In this document: in pieces, positions 1 to 6,917 of the stretch
Layout of the letters: each line of letters opens with the position of its first letter
Numbering within the stretch: the stretch's first letter is position 1
Origin: DASPMP01 sp035758925
GTDB lineage: Bacteria; Gemmatimonadota; Gemmatimonadetes; Gemmatimonadales; Gemmatimonadaceae
Reading direction: 5' to 3'
DNA: 64,000 nucleotides
Assembly (NCBI GenBank): GCA_035758925.1
Contig: DASTVV010000225.1
Span: 5,797 to 69,796, forward strand
The notes under the pieces: generated by a model
What the model was told of the DNA's origin: nothing
Seen by the model: only the letters and a program-made list of their open reading frames with translations
The model's database searches: none
Program-made: the position numbers and the translations under genes

Positions 1-243
1 CTGCTCGAAGCCCTCGCGCAGCTTGATGAGCTCTTCCTTGCCGCTGACGACGGCGCTCTTGCGCATCGTCTCGGCCTCGCGCGTAGCCTCTCCGAGGATC
101 CGTTTGGACGCTTCTTCGGCGGTATCCTTGGCGGCGGCCTGTTTTCGGATCTCGGCTGCCGCACCCAATTTACGTCCCCAAAAAAACAAAGCCGGCAAGG
201 CGATCGCTACGCCCAGCGCGGCTAGCAGCGCGTACACGCTCAT
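1..243 (-). CDS. rny: Ribonuclease Y, N-terminal part (runs off the window)
   Basis: Reading the minus strand from ATG at 243 gives an open frame of 81 codons that leaves the window without a stop. The first ~22 residues are a hydrophobic membrane anchor (VYALLAALGVAIALPALFF). A charged, Ala/Glu/Lys/Arg-rich stretch follows that should form a coiled coil (SKRILGEATREAETMRKSA). This layout is characteristic of RNase Y, the membrane-tethered endoribonuclease that starts mRNA decay; its KH and HD domains would lie outside the window. The position downstream of zapA on the same strand is the usual neighbourhood. The identity rests on the N-terminus only. Confidence 0.85.
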   Translation of the reverse strand, partial: MSVYALLAALGVAIALPALFFWGRKLGAAAEIRKQAAAKDTAEEASKRILGEATREAETMRKSAVVSGKEELIKLREGFEQ

Positions 244-278
244 ATGAATCTATGCTCCACCACGGCTTACGCCGCGGA

Positions 279-394
279 GACGGGTAGAACCGCTCGAAAT
301 CCGTACGTACCGCGCGGCTTCCACATCCGGGCCGGCGCCGTCGAAGGGCGCTGGACGGGAGGGTGCCGAGCGCGGCCCTGGCTACGGACCCGCC
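279..394 (-). ncRNA. ssrS: Candidate 6S RNA-like structured RNA between zapA and rny
   Basis: The 202-base gap between zapA and rny holds no convincing ORF but can fold, on the minus strand, into a long irregular rod. An outer 7-bp helix joins 388-394 with 279-285 (one G-U pair), and an adjacent 5-bp helix joins 383-387 with 301-305. GC-rich inner pairings and a GCGCC/GGCGC apical hairpin complete it. A separate short hairpin lies at about 256-278, just before rny. 6S RNA genes are known next to zapA in many bacteria, sometimes between zapA and rny. I worked from position and hand folding only, so the assignment and ends are tentative. Confidence 0.35.
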
Positions 395-445
395 TGGCTA
401 GTTAAGGCTAAGATTACGGCGCGGTGGTATAAAAGGCAACGCGGT

Positions 446-754
446 TCAGGCGACCGGCTCCCCACGTTTCACGGGTGGAAGCATCCGGCGCACTTCGGCG
501 CTCAGGTCCTGTATTCTGCGCACCATTTCCGCGTTGCCACCGGTCGCCTTCGCCTCGAAGAGCTCGGCTGTGATCTGCAAGGCGGCGAGTATCACCGCCC
601 GGTGGGTCTCCACGACTGAGCCCGTCTCGAGCACACGCTTCACTGCACTTTCCAGGTACGCCGCGACCGCACGGGTATGCTCCGGCGACTCGTCGCTGCG
701 AATCGCGTACTCCTCGTTGAGAATCGAGACCCGGACCAGGTTCTTCTTCGTCAC
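446..754 (-). CDS. zapA: Cell division protein ZapA
   Basis: This 102-residue protein has the size and layout of ZapA, the FtsZ-ring-associated protein that cross-links FtsZ filaments. It opens with the short beta segment typical of the family (KKNLVRVSILNEEYAIRSDE). A helical, coiled-coil C-terminal half follows, containing ITAELFEAKA. It starts at GTG 754, which overlaps the TGA of the upstream coiled-coil gene as GTGA, so the two are probably translationally coupled. The pheT-zapB-like-zapA-rny order is a common arrangement. Confidence 0.85.
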   Translation of the reverse strand: MTKKNLVRVSILNEEYAIRSDESPEHTRAVAAYLESAVKRVLETGSVVETHRAVILAALQITAELFEAKATGGNAEMVRRIQDLSAEVRRMLPPVKRGEPVA

Positions 755-1137
755 GACCGGGTCCTCGCGCTGGCAACACCAGCTCCGGCTGCCTGAAGCT
801 GAACCTGTTGCCGGAGGAAGCGCACTCGATCCAGCATCTGGCGGACGCGCTCCGCAGCGCCAGCGAGATGCGCGCGTAACGCCTCGGTTTCGGCTTCGAG
901 GTCGGGGCCGCGACCGACACCAGCGGAGGCAGGCAGCCGCGCGCCTCCAGAGGTGCGGCCACCGGTCTTTGGTTGCGGTGGGGCTGGGGCTTCCTCGAGC
1001 TGCGTTTCGGCTGCGATGGCGCGGCGGCGAAAGGTTGCGAGTTCCTCGCCCAGGTTCCGAACCAGCGATTCGAGCTCACGAAAGGAACGCAACTCGGCTC
1101 CGCCGCCGTCTCCGTCGTGCCTATCGTTTCCGGACAT
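751..1137 (-). CDS. ZapB-like coiled-coil protein
   Basis: The 128-residue product starts at ATG 1137 (MSGNDRHDGDGGG), inside the last codons of pheT, and ends in a GTGA overlap with zapA. Residues ~15-45 (ELESLVRNLGEELATFRRR) and ~80-115 (LEAETEALRAHLAGAAERVR) have heptad-like hydrophobic spacing. A Pro/Gly-rich linker separates them. This looks like a small dimeric coiled-coil division protein. Coiled-coil genes in this slot (between pheT and zapA) are often annotated ZapB or 'cell division protein', but the sequence is too low in complexity to prove orthology. Role in the FtsZ ring is inferred from position. Confidence 0.6.
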   Translation of the reverse strand: MSGNDRHDGDGGGAELRSFRELESLVRNLGEELATFRRRAIAAETQLEEAPAPPQPKTGGRTSGGARLPASAGVGRGPDLEAETEALRAHLAGAAERVRQMLDRVRFLRQQVQLQAAGAGVASARTRS

Positions 1138-3550
1138 GCAGCTCCTGTTCAAGCGCACCGAGGATCTTGTTCCGCCTGCCCTCGATCTCCTTGTCGCGTA
1201 GAGTGCGCTCCGGGTGCCGGAACGTCAATCGCCAGGCAAGACTGCGGTGATCCTGAGGCACACCCTCTCCGGTGTACTCGTCGAAAAGATCGAGTGACTC
1301 GAGTAGTTCGCCCGCCGAGTTGCGAATGACGTTCTCTACGTCGCTCCGGGTTGTTCCAATGGGAACGAGAAGCGCGAGGTCGAATTCGGCCGGTGGCATG
1401 GTGGGCAGTGCGCGGTAGCGCGACACCGCCACGGTCAGGTGGGCGCCACCTTCTATATAAGAGTGTCCACCGCGCGGCGCTGCGGGCTGCGTCTCCATTT
1501 CGCCCAGAACCAGCTCCACGCCATACGCTGGCGAAGACCAGACGGGCGCGTCGAGAGCCACGCGCGTCACATTGCCCAGCGTCCGGTCGCCGACACGAAC
1601 GTGCCAGAGCACGTCGCCCGCCTTCGCAGCCGGCACGAGCTCCACTTGACGTCCGGCGTACGCCGCGCTGGCCGCGACGGCGGCCAGCTCCTTCGCGTCC
1701 CACATATCGATCATGGGCGGCCGCGGCTCCGTGAAGTGCGGCGGATGCCGGCGACCCATGATGAGCGCTCCGAGTCGCAGCTGCTCGCGGGGCATCGCGG
1801 CGCTGTTGCGAAGAAACGCGGAGCCGATCTCGAAGAGCCGCAGGTCGCCGCTCCTGTGCGACAGGTTGAACTCGGCGCGGCGTGCCAGCGTTTCGAGCAC
1901 CGACTGTCTCAGGAACGCTTCGTTCTCAGACAACGGATTCCTGACGCGCACGTAGGTGTCCTCCGTGGCGTGCACGAAGGGCATCGGGCGTGTCTCGAAG
2001 AGACCCAGCCCGACAAGCGCATCGCGAACCCGATTCGCGACCGTCCATAACGGGTCGTCGAAGGTGGTGGTGGGCCGGAACGGCCGAATCTCGTCCGGGA
2101 ACCTGTCGTAGCCGTGGAACCTGGCTACTTCTTCCACCAGATCGATCTCGCCGCTCACATCCACTCGCCAGGTCGGAACAGTCGCGCGCAGCTCGCTTTC
2201 GGAGCTCGAGTGGACGACGAAACCCGCGCCTTCCAGATATCGCCGTGCCTGGTCCATGGGCACCCGCTCCCCAAGAACCTGCTCGGTGCGCTTGGCGCGC
2301 AGCGTCAGCGTCGCAGGCTCGGGCCAGGTGCCGCGCACGTCCACCGGCGCGCCATCGACGCGGCCACCAGCCAGCGAGATGATGAGCCGCACCACCCGAT
2401 CCAGGGCGGCAGGGGCCAGCGCCGGATCCACACCGCGCTCGAATCGATAGCTCGCGTCCGTATTCAGTCCGAGAGACCTCCTCGCCGATCGTGTGAGCTT
2501 GGGATCGAAGCTCGCGACTTCGATGAAGAGGTCGCGACTGTTCTGCGTCACCTCGCTCTCCCTGCCACCCATCACGCCCGCCACGGCCTGAGCGCCACGG
2601 TCATCGGCGATGACGACGACGTCCGCGTGCAGCTTGCGCGACTCGCCATCGAGCGTGACCAGCGTCTCGCCCGGCGACGCCCGTCGCACCGCCACTGCGC
2701 CACGCAGTTTCGCGAGATCGAACGCGTGTACGGGCTGACCCAGCTCGTGCAGCACGTAGTTGGTGGCGTCGACGACGTTGCTGATGGAGCGCACGCCCAC
2801 GGCGTCGAGGCGTCGAATGAGCCACTCGGGGCTCGGGCCAACGTCGACACCGCGGATCACGGCGCCAAGGTACCGGCGCGCGCGCGACTCCGCGCTCACA
2901 CGTACCTCGATGCCGCCGGTTGTGCCTTTGGCCGAAACCTGTGCGGGCTTCGGTATCTCGGGTCCCAGATTCGGAATCTCTGGCAGACGCCACTGCTTGC
3001 CGCTGATTGCCGCCAGCTCGCGCGCGAGACCCAGGTGCGACAACAAGTCGGGACGGTTGGCTCCGACGTCCAGGACCAGGCGCGTGTCGCCCATCGGAAC
3101 CGCGGCCAGGAACGGCGTTCCGGGCGTCGCGGCCACGTCGAGCTCCATGATGCCCGCCTGATCCTCCCCCAGATTCAACTCGCGCGCAGAACACAGCATT
3201 CCGTTCGAGTAGATGCCGCGAATCTTCCGGCGCTCGATCTTGATGCCGTTCGGCATGGTCGTTCCTACTGGTGCGAACGGGTACAGCGCGCCCACCGTGA
3301 CGTTCGGCGCGCCGCAAATGACCTCGAGCGTCTCGGGCCCGCCCGCGTCCACCTGTGTCACCCACAAATGGTCCGAATCCGGATGGCGTCCCGCCTCCTT
3401 CACGCGCGCGATGACGATCGGCGCGAGATCGGCGCGCAACGGCACGAGCTCCTCGACCGTCGCCGTATGCGCCGTGAACAGGTCGCGCAGCTGCGCAGGC
3501 GTCGCGTTGACCGGGACGAACGCGCGAAGCCACTCGTACGAGGCGTTCAT
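1121..3550 (-). CDS. pheT: Phenylalanyl-tRNA synthetase beta subunit
   Basis: The 809-residue protein is the beta chain of the (alpha-beta)2 enzyme that charges tRNA-Phe. It starts at MNASYEWLRAFVPVN (ATG 3550), overlapping the pheS stop as ATGA. The frame is open further upstream, but that part lies in pheS. An EMAP/tRNA-binding domain lies at ~40-150 (VITGAPNVTVGALYPFAPVG-like region), followed by the B3/B4 editing and B5 domains (YLGAVIRGVDV and DVNGEIDLVEEVARFHGYDR-like stretches). The C-terminus is an FDX-ACB anticodon-binding domain ending in LTFRHPERTL...KILGALEQEL. The length is normal for the family. Confidence 0.97.
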   Translation of the reverse strand: MNASYEWLRAFVPVNATPAQLRDLFTAHTATVEELVPLRADLAPIVIARVKEAGRHPDSDHLWVTQVDAGGPETLEVICGAPNVTVGALYPFAPVGTTMPNGIKIERRKIRGIYSNGMLCSARELNLGEDQAGIMELDVAATPGTPFLAAVPMGDTRLVLDVGANRPDLLSHLGLARELAAISGKQWRLPEIPNLGPEIPKPAQVSAKGTTGGIEVRVSAESRARRYLGAVIRGVDVGPSPEWLIRRLDAVGVRSISNVVDATNYVLHELGQPVHAFDLAKLRGAVAVRRASPGETLVTLDGESRKLHADVVVIADDRGAQAVAGVMGGRESEVTQNSRDLFIEVASFDPKLTRSARRSLGLNTDASYRFERGVDPALAPAALDRVVRLIISLAGGRVDGAPVDVRGTWPEPATLTLRAKRTEQVLGERVPMDQARRYLEGAGFVVHSSSESELRATVPTWRVDVSGEIDLVEEVARFHGYDRFPDEIRPFRPTTTFDDPLWTVANRVRDALVGLGLFETRPMPFVHATEDTYVRVRNPLSENEAFLRQSVLETLARRAEFNLSHRSGDLRLFEIGSAFLRNSAAMPREQLRLGALIMGRRHPPHFTEPRPPMIDMWDAKELAAVAASAAYAGRQVELVPAAKAGDVLWHVRVGDRTLGNVTRVALDAPVWSSPAYGVELVLGEMETQPAAPRGGHSYIEGGAHLTVAVSRYRALPTMPPAEFDLALLVPIGTTRSDVENVIRNSAGELLESLDLFDEYTGEGVPQDHRSLAWRLTFRHPERTLRDKEIEGRRNKILGALEQELHVRKR

Positions 3551-4584
3551 CGTGCGATCTGCTGAAGGAAGCGAACGTCCGAATCGTACAGAATGCGGAT
3601 GTCCGGGATGTCGTATCGCTGGAGGGCAATTCTCGCCGGCCCCATGCCGAAGGCCCACCCGGTGTAGCGCTCCGCGTCGACACCGGCTGCTTCCAGCACC
3701 GATGGGTGCACCATGCCCGAACCGAGGATCTCGGTCCAGCCGGTTCCCTTGCACACTGGACATCCCGCACCGCGGCACAAGCGGCACTCCACGTCCATCT
3801 CGGCGGACGGCTCCGTGAACGGGAAATAGCTCGGACGAAAGCGCGTGCGCGCGACGCCGAAGAACCGGCGCGCAAAATTGTTCAGCATCGCCTTGAGATC
3901 CACGAAGCTGATGCCTTCGTCCACGCACAGCCCCTCGATCTGGGCGAACATGGGCGCGTGTGACGCGTCGAAGAAGTCGCGCCGGAACACGTCGCCTGGC
4001 GCCAGGATCCGAATGGGCGGCGGGAAGCGCTGCAGCGTCCGAATCTGCACCGGAGACGTGTGCGTGCGCAGCAGCACATCGTCTTCGATGTACAGCGTAT
4101 CGTGCGCGTCCATCGCCGGATGATCCGGCGGGAAATTGAGCGATCCGAAGTTGTACCACTCCGTTTCGACTTGCGGCCCCAGCGCGATGGTGAATCCGAG
4201 CTCGCGGAAGATGTCCGCGATTTCCTCGATCACGAGCGTGACGGGGTGTTTGGCACCGCGCCAGACTTCGCGCGCCGGCATCGTGAGATCCGCAGGAGCC
4301 TCGGCCTGCCCGGCGCTCCGTTGAATCGCCTGCTGACGCTGCTCGAACGCCTGGGTGACAACCGACTTGGCTTCGTTGAACACGCGCCCGGCCATCGGCC
4401 GCTCTTCTCTGGCCAGCTGGCCGAGCGCCACCTGCAGTGCCTTCAACCGGCCGCTGCGATCGCCGAGAAACTGGACGCGAGCAGCTTCGAGCTCCTCCGG
4501 TTTCGACGCGGCCGAGAACGCGGCCATCGCTTCGCGAATGAAGGCCGCGGCGTTCTCCGAGTACTGTGGTATCTGGTCGCTCAT
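3547..4584 (-). CDS. pheS: Phenylalanyl-tRNA synthetase alpha subunit
   Basis: The 345-residue catalytic alpha subunit starts at ATG 4584. An N-terminal coiled-coil arm (~1-90) is followed by the class II aminoacylation core. Motif 2 is visible as RILAPGDVFRRDFFDASHAP, with the characteristic FTEPSAEMDVECRLC segment and the motif 3 GWAFGMGPARIALQRYDIPD near the C-terminus. It forms the active site with PheT, encoded directly downstream with an ATGA overlap. The gap to rplT contains a strong terminator, so pheST probably has its own promoter in 4585-4648; I could not pick a convincing one and saw no T-box-like leader. Confidence 0.98.
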   Translation of the reverse strand: MSDQIPQYSENAAAFIREAMAAFSAASKPEELEAARVQFLGDRSGRLKALQVALGQLAREERPMAGRVFNEAKSVVTQAFEQRQQAIQRSAGQAEAPADLTMPAREVWRGAKHPVTLVIEEIADIFRELGFTIALGPQVETEWYNFGSLNFPPDHPAMDAHDTLYIEDDVLLRTHTSPVQIRTLQRFPPPIRILAPGDVFRRDFFDASHAPMFAQIEGLCVDEGISFVDLKAMLNNFARRFFGVARTRFRPSYFPFTEPSAEMDVECRLCRGAGCPVCKGTGWTEILGSGMVHPSVLEAAGVDAERYTGWAFGMGPARIALQRYDIPDIRILYDSDVRFLQQIAR

Positions 4585-4648
4585 TCGATGGGTTCAGCCC
4601 AGTCGGGCCGATTCGGATCTCCCGCTCCGGTGTATTCGAACAATTCGC

Positions 4649-4700
4649 AAAAATAAACGAAACGGCGGCAGCGACGACCTGGAGTCGCGCTGCCGCCGTT
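4649..4700 (-). terminator. Rho-independent terminator after rplT
   Basis: On the minus strand a perfect 13-bp GC-rich stem (AACGGCGGCAGCG, 4661-4673, with CGCTGCCGCCGTT, 4688-4700) is followed by TTTCGTTTATTTTTG. It lies 16 bases past the rplT stop, so it should end the infC-rpmI-rplT transcript and separate it from pheST. Confidence 0.88.
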
Positions 4701-4715
4701 CAATCGCCGCAGAGT

Positions 4716-5078
4716 TTACGCTGCGTTGAGCGCCGAGCGCGCTTTCTCCGCGAGCGCGGTAAACGCGGCCGGGTCGTGAATGGCCAGGTCCGCGAGAATC
4801 TTGCGATCGATCTCGATCCCGGCCTTCCGCAAGCCGTTCATGAACTTGCTGTAGCTCAGATCGTTCTGGTGAGCGCCCGCATTGATGCGGGTGATCCACA
4901 GGCGACGGAAATCGCGTTTCTTGTTCTTGCGATCACGATACGCGTATTTCCAGCCGCGTTCGACGTTCTCCTTCGCTGCTTTCCAGAGTTTGCTGCGCGC
5001 GCCGAACGCTCCGCGGGCAGCCTTCATGATCTGCTTCTTCCGCTTCAGGCGCGGGACATTTGATCTAGCGCGAGGCAT
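4716..5078 (-). CDS. rplT: Large ribosomal subunit protein bL20
   Basis: At 120 residues this is a full-length bL20, the basic protein that binds 23S rRNA early in 50S assembly. Family hallmarks are visible: the N-terminal basic extension (MPRARSNVPRLKRKKQIMK), the AARGAFGARSKLWKAAKE helix, RDRKNKKRDFRRLWITRINA and LSYSKFMNGL. It is the last gene of infC-rpmI-rplT. In other bacteria L20 represses this operon by binding its own mRNA, which fits the structured leader ahead of infC. Confidence 0.98.
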   Translation of the reverse strand: MPRARSNVPRLKRKKQIMKAARGAFGARSKLWKAAKENVERGWKYAYRDRKNKKRDFRRLWITRINAGAHQNDLSYSKFMNGLRKAGIEIDRKILADLAIHDPAAFTALAEKARSALNAA

Positions 5079-5091
5079 GGTCCGTTCCTCC

Positions 5092-5289
5092 TTACGCCTG
5101 GAGGAGGCGCTTCATTCGCTTCACGTCGCCCCGCGTGGCGATCAACGCGCTGCGACGCAAGCGGCGCTTCCGCTTGGACGTCTTCTTGGTGAGGATGTGG
5201 CTCTTGAACGCGTGCCCACGCTTCACCTCACCGCTTCCGGTGACCTTGAAGCGCTTCTTCGCGCCTTTGTGGGTTTTCATCTTCGGCAT
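5092..5289 (-). CDS. rpmI: Large ribosomal subunit protein bL35
   Basis: The 65-residue, highly basic protein begins MPKMKTHKGAKKRFKVTGSG and continues with RGHAFKSHILTKKTSKRKR, the signature of bL35. It sits between infC and rplT in the classic order, 13 bases before rplT. Size and sequence are typical. Confidence 0.98.
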   Translation of the reverse strand: MPKMKTHKGAKKRFKVTGSGEVKRGHAFKSHILTKKTSKRKRRLRRSALIATRGDVKRMKRLLQA

Positions 5290-5313
5290 GATTCAATCTC
5301 GGTAGCGCGCGCC

Positions 5314-5829
5314 CTACTTCGGCGCGACGATCATCGTCATCAACTTCCCTTCCAGCCTTCCCGCCGTCTCGACTTTGCCGACATCGGCAATCGCGGCGGC
5401 CACGCGATCCAGGACGGCCTGACCGAGCTCCGGATGCGCGACCTGTCGACCACGAAACATCATGGTGACCTTCACCTTGTTTTTCTCTTCCAGGAACCGC
5501 CGTGCGTGACCGACCTTGGTGGCGAAGTCGTGATCGCCGATGCCGGGACGGAACTTCACCTCCTTCAGCTCGATCACGTGCTGCTTTTTCTTCGCCTGCC
5601 GCGCCTGCTTGGCCATTTCGAACTTGTACTTCCCGTAATCCATGATGCGGACGACGGGCGGACGTGCGGTTGGTGCGACTTCGACAAGATCGAGACCCTG
5701 CTCGTCCGCCATGCGGAGTGCCGTGTCGACTTCCATGATACCGAGCTGTGAACCATCGGCACCGATGACTCGGACGGGTGAAATGCGGATCTGGCGGTTG
5801 ACCCGCACGCGCTTGGTGGTGTCCTGGAT
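5314..5829 (-). CDS. infC: Translation initiation factor IF-3 with an AUC start codon
   Basis: IF-3 binds the 30S subunit, prevents premature 50S joining and rejects non-canonical start codons. Homology begins at IQDTTKRVRVNRQIRIS, and the best start is the ATC at 5829, eight bases after a GAGG Shine-Dalgarno element. This gives 171 residues, near the usual ~170-180. No ATG, GTG or TTG lies at a sensible place; the frame's ATG at 5985 is upstream in the leader, before the terminator hairpin. The N domain (VRVIGADGSQLGIM, YGKYKFEMAKQ), lysine-rich linker (QARQAKKKQHV) and C domain (KEVKFRPGIGDHDFATKV, VKVTMMFRGRQ) are intact. Escherichia coli infC starts at AUU, which lets IF-3 repress its own translation; AUC probably does the same here. 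Confidence 0.95.
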   Translation of the reverse strand: MQDTTKRVRVNRQIRISPVRVIGADGSQLGIMEVDTALRMADEQGLDLVEVAPTARPPVVRIMDYGKYKFEMAKQARQAKKKQHVIELKEVKFRPGIGDHDFATKVGHARRFLEEKNKVKVTMMFRGRQVAHPELGQAVLDRVAAAIADVGKVETAGRLEGKLMTMIVAPK

Positions 5830-6003
5830 GCTGTGTTCCTCGTAAAGGAGAAAAAAAAAGCGAACCCTCTGATGGAGTCCGCAGCTGGCACCGAACGCAT
5901 GCGCGCCCGGCGACGTAGCCCAAGAACTCCAGCAGCACGCCTCGCCACTTCGCGAGGGCCGAAGGGTGGGATTGGCGGGAGCCAATCCGCTTGATGCAAA
6001 TTG
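5830..6003 (-). promoter_or_regulatory. Structured infC leader with antiterminator/terminator alternatives
   Basis: The ~170-base untranslated leader contains a perfect 8-bp hairpin GGATTGGC/GCCAATCC (5969-5976 with 5981-5988) and a 6-bp hairpin CCTCGC/GCGAGG near 5940-5957. An upstream UGGAGUUC (5924-5931) can pair over 8 bp with GGACUCCA (5873-5880). The second segment overlaps the 5' arm of the terminator hairpin, so the two folds exclude each other. This is the layout of a transcription attenuator. By analogy with other bacteria the ligand could be ribosomal protein L20, but I see no proof of that. Confidence 0.65.
5851..5882 (-). terminator. Attenuator terminator upstream of infC
   Basis: On the minus strand an 8-bp stem (GCGGACTC, 5875-5882, with GGGTTCGC, 5860-5867; one G-U and one U-G pair, 7-base loop) is directly followed by nine T residues (5851-5859). 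It lies only ~20 bases before the infC start, far downstream of the promoter. It is therefore placed to abort transcription before infC rather than to end an upstream operon. Confidence 0.8.
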
Positions 6004-6038
6004 TGACCTAAACCTAGGGCTGATGGCTGTTTAGGTCA
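6004..6038. repeat. Perfect 10-bp inverted repeat across the infC promoter
   Basis: TGACCTAAAC (6004-6013) and GTTTAGGTCA (6029-6038) form a perfect inverted repeat with a 15-base centre. The arms cover most of both the -10 and -35 hexamers of the infC promoter and run into the stop codon of the metallo-hydrolase gene. It could be a repressor operator or a termination-type hairpin for the upstream gene; no T-tract follows on either strand. Confidence 0.6.
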
Positions 6039-6039
6039 A
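6011..6039 (-). promoter_or_regulatory. Sigma70-type promoter for infC-rpmI-rplT
   Basis: On the minus strand TTGACC (-35, 6034-6039) is separated by exactly 17 bases from TAGGTT (-10, 6011-6016). Transcription would start near 6003 and give a leader of about 175 bases. The -35 overlaps the stop codon of the upstream metallo-hydrolase gene. Confidence 0.7.
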
Positions 6040-6917
6040 GACGACAACGTGTACGCCTTGCCGTCGTGGACAATTCGACTCCACGGCACCCTGGCGTCGT
6101 GCTCGAAGACCATGAGCCACTGATCCGCCACGGCGCGCGACAGGATTCGCCGCTTGGTCTCCAGCGTGACCAGGGGCTCCACGTCGTAGCCCATGATCCA
6201 GGCCAGTGGAAGGTGCGCCACCGTTGGAACCAGGTCCGCCACGTAGAACGCCGTCTCGCCATCGCTGTCGAGCTTGATCCCTTGATGATGCGGCGTGTGA
6301 CCCGGCGTCGGAATCACGGTGATGCCGGCGGCGATTCGCTGTTCTCCTTCCACCAGATCGAACTGCCCGCTCTCGAGAATGGGAACGAAGTTGTGCGGGA
6401 AGTAGCTGGCGGCCGTGCGCTCGTTCGTGTGCGTCGCGTACTGATACTCACCCTTCTGCACCACGTAGCGCGCCTTGGGGAACGTGGGAATGATTCGGCC
6501 ATCCGGTGTCCGGGTGGTGTTGCCGCCAGCGTGGTCGAAGTGCAGATGCGAATTGATCACGAGTGATATGTCGGTGACGGCGACGCCCAGCGTGCGGAGC
6601 CCGTCCTCGAGCTGCGTTCCACCGCCGGCGCCGCGATTCTCCACGCCGTAGATATCGTGGAACTTCTCATTCTCCTTGTTGCCGGCGCCGCTGTCGATGA
6701 GGATGAGGCCGGACTCGTGCTCGATCAACAGACAGCGCATTCCCAGCTGGATGCGGTTCCGCTCATCCGGCGCGATGCGGCGCTCCCATAGCGGCTTCGG
6801 GACGACCCCGAACATCGCTCCGCCATCGAGTTTCTGTCCGCCAGCCTGGATCGCGTGTACTCGCCATCTGCCAAGCGCTCGACTCTCGACGAGCGCGCTG
6901 CTCGAAGGCGCCGTCAC
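6036..6917 (-). CDS. Metallo-beta-lactamase-fold hydrolase
   Basis: The 293-residue protein carries the metal-binding signature of the metallo-beta-lactamase superfamily, NSHLHFDHAGGN, followed by the downstream histidine in TPGHTPHHQGI and the aspartate in FYVADLVPT. It resembles the quorum-lactonase/N-acyl-homoserine-lactonase-like branch (VEGEQRIAAGITVIPTPGH), but a substrate cannot be assigned. The start is GTG 6917, overlapping the exonuclease stop as GTGA; the frame is open further upstream but that would run through the exonuclease gene. It is probably cytoplasmic, as no signal peptide is seen. Confidence 0.85.
   Translation of the reverse strand: MTAPSSSALVESRALGRWRVHAIQAGGQKLDGGAMFGVVPKPLWERRIAPDERNRIQLGMRCLLIEHESGLILIDSGAGNKENEKFHDIYGVENRGAGGGTQLEDGLRTLGVAVTDISLVINSHLHFDHAGGNTTRTPDGRIIPTFPKARYVVQKGEYQYATHTNERTAASYFPHNFVPILESGQFDLVEGEQRIAAGITVIPTPGHTPHHQGIKLDSDGETAFYVADLVPTVAHLPLAWIMGYDVEPLVTLETKRRILSRAVADQWLMVFEHDARVPWSRIVHDGKAYTLSS

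Noticed and set aside
2114..3565. Long plus-strand open frame (483 codons) opposite pheT
   Set aside because: It mirrors the codon pattern of pheT, has a composition rich in Arg/His/Asp without domain motifs, and pheT is unmistakable. It is a GC-driven shadow frame.
4585..4648. T-box or other tRNA-sensing leader before pheS
   Set aside because: The gap after the rplT terminator is too short and lacks T-box sequence motifs.
6001..6038. TTGTGA at 6001 as a second Rex site
   Set aside because: There is no TCACAA half at the required spacing; the repeat there has a different sequence (TGACCTAAAC/GTTTAGGTCA).
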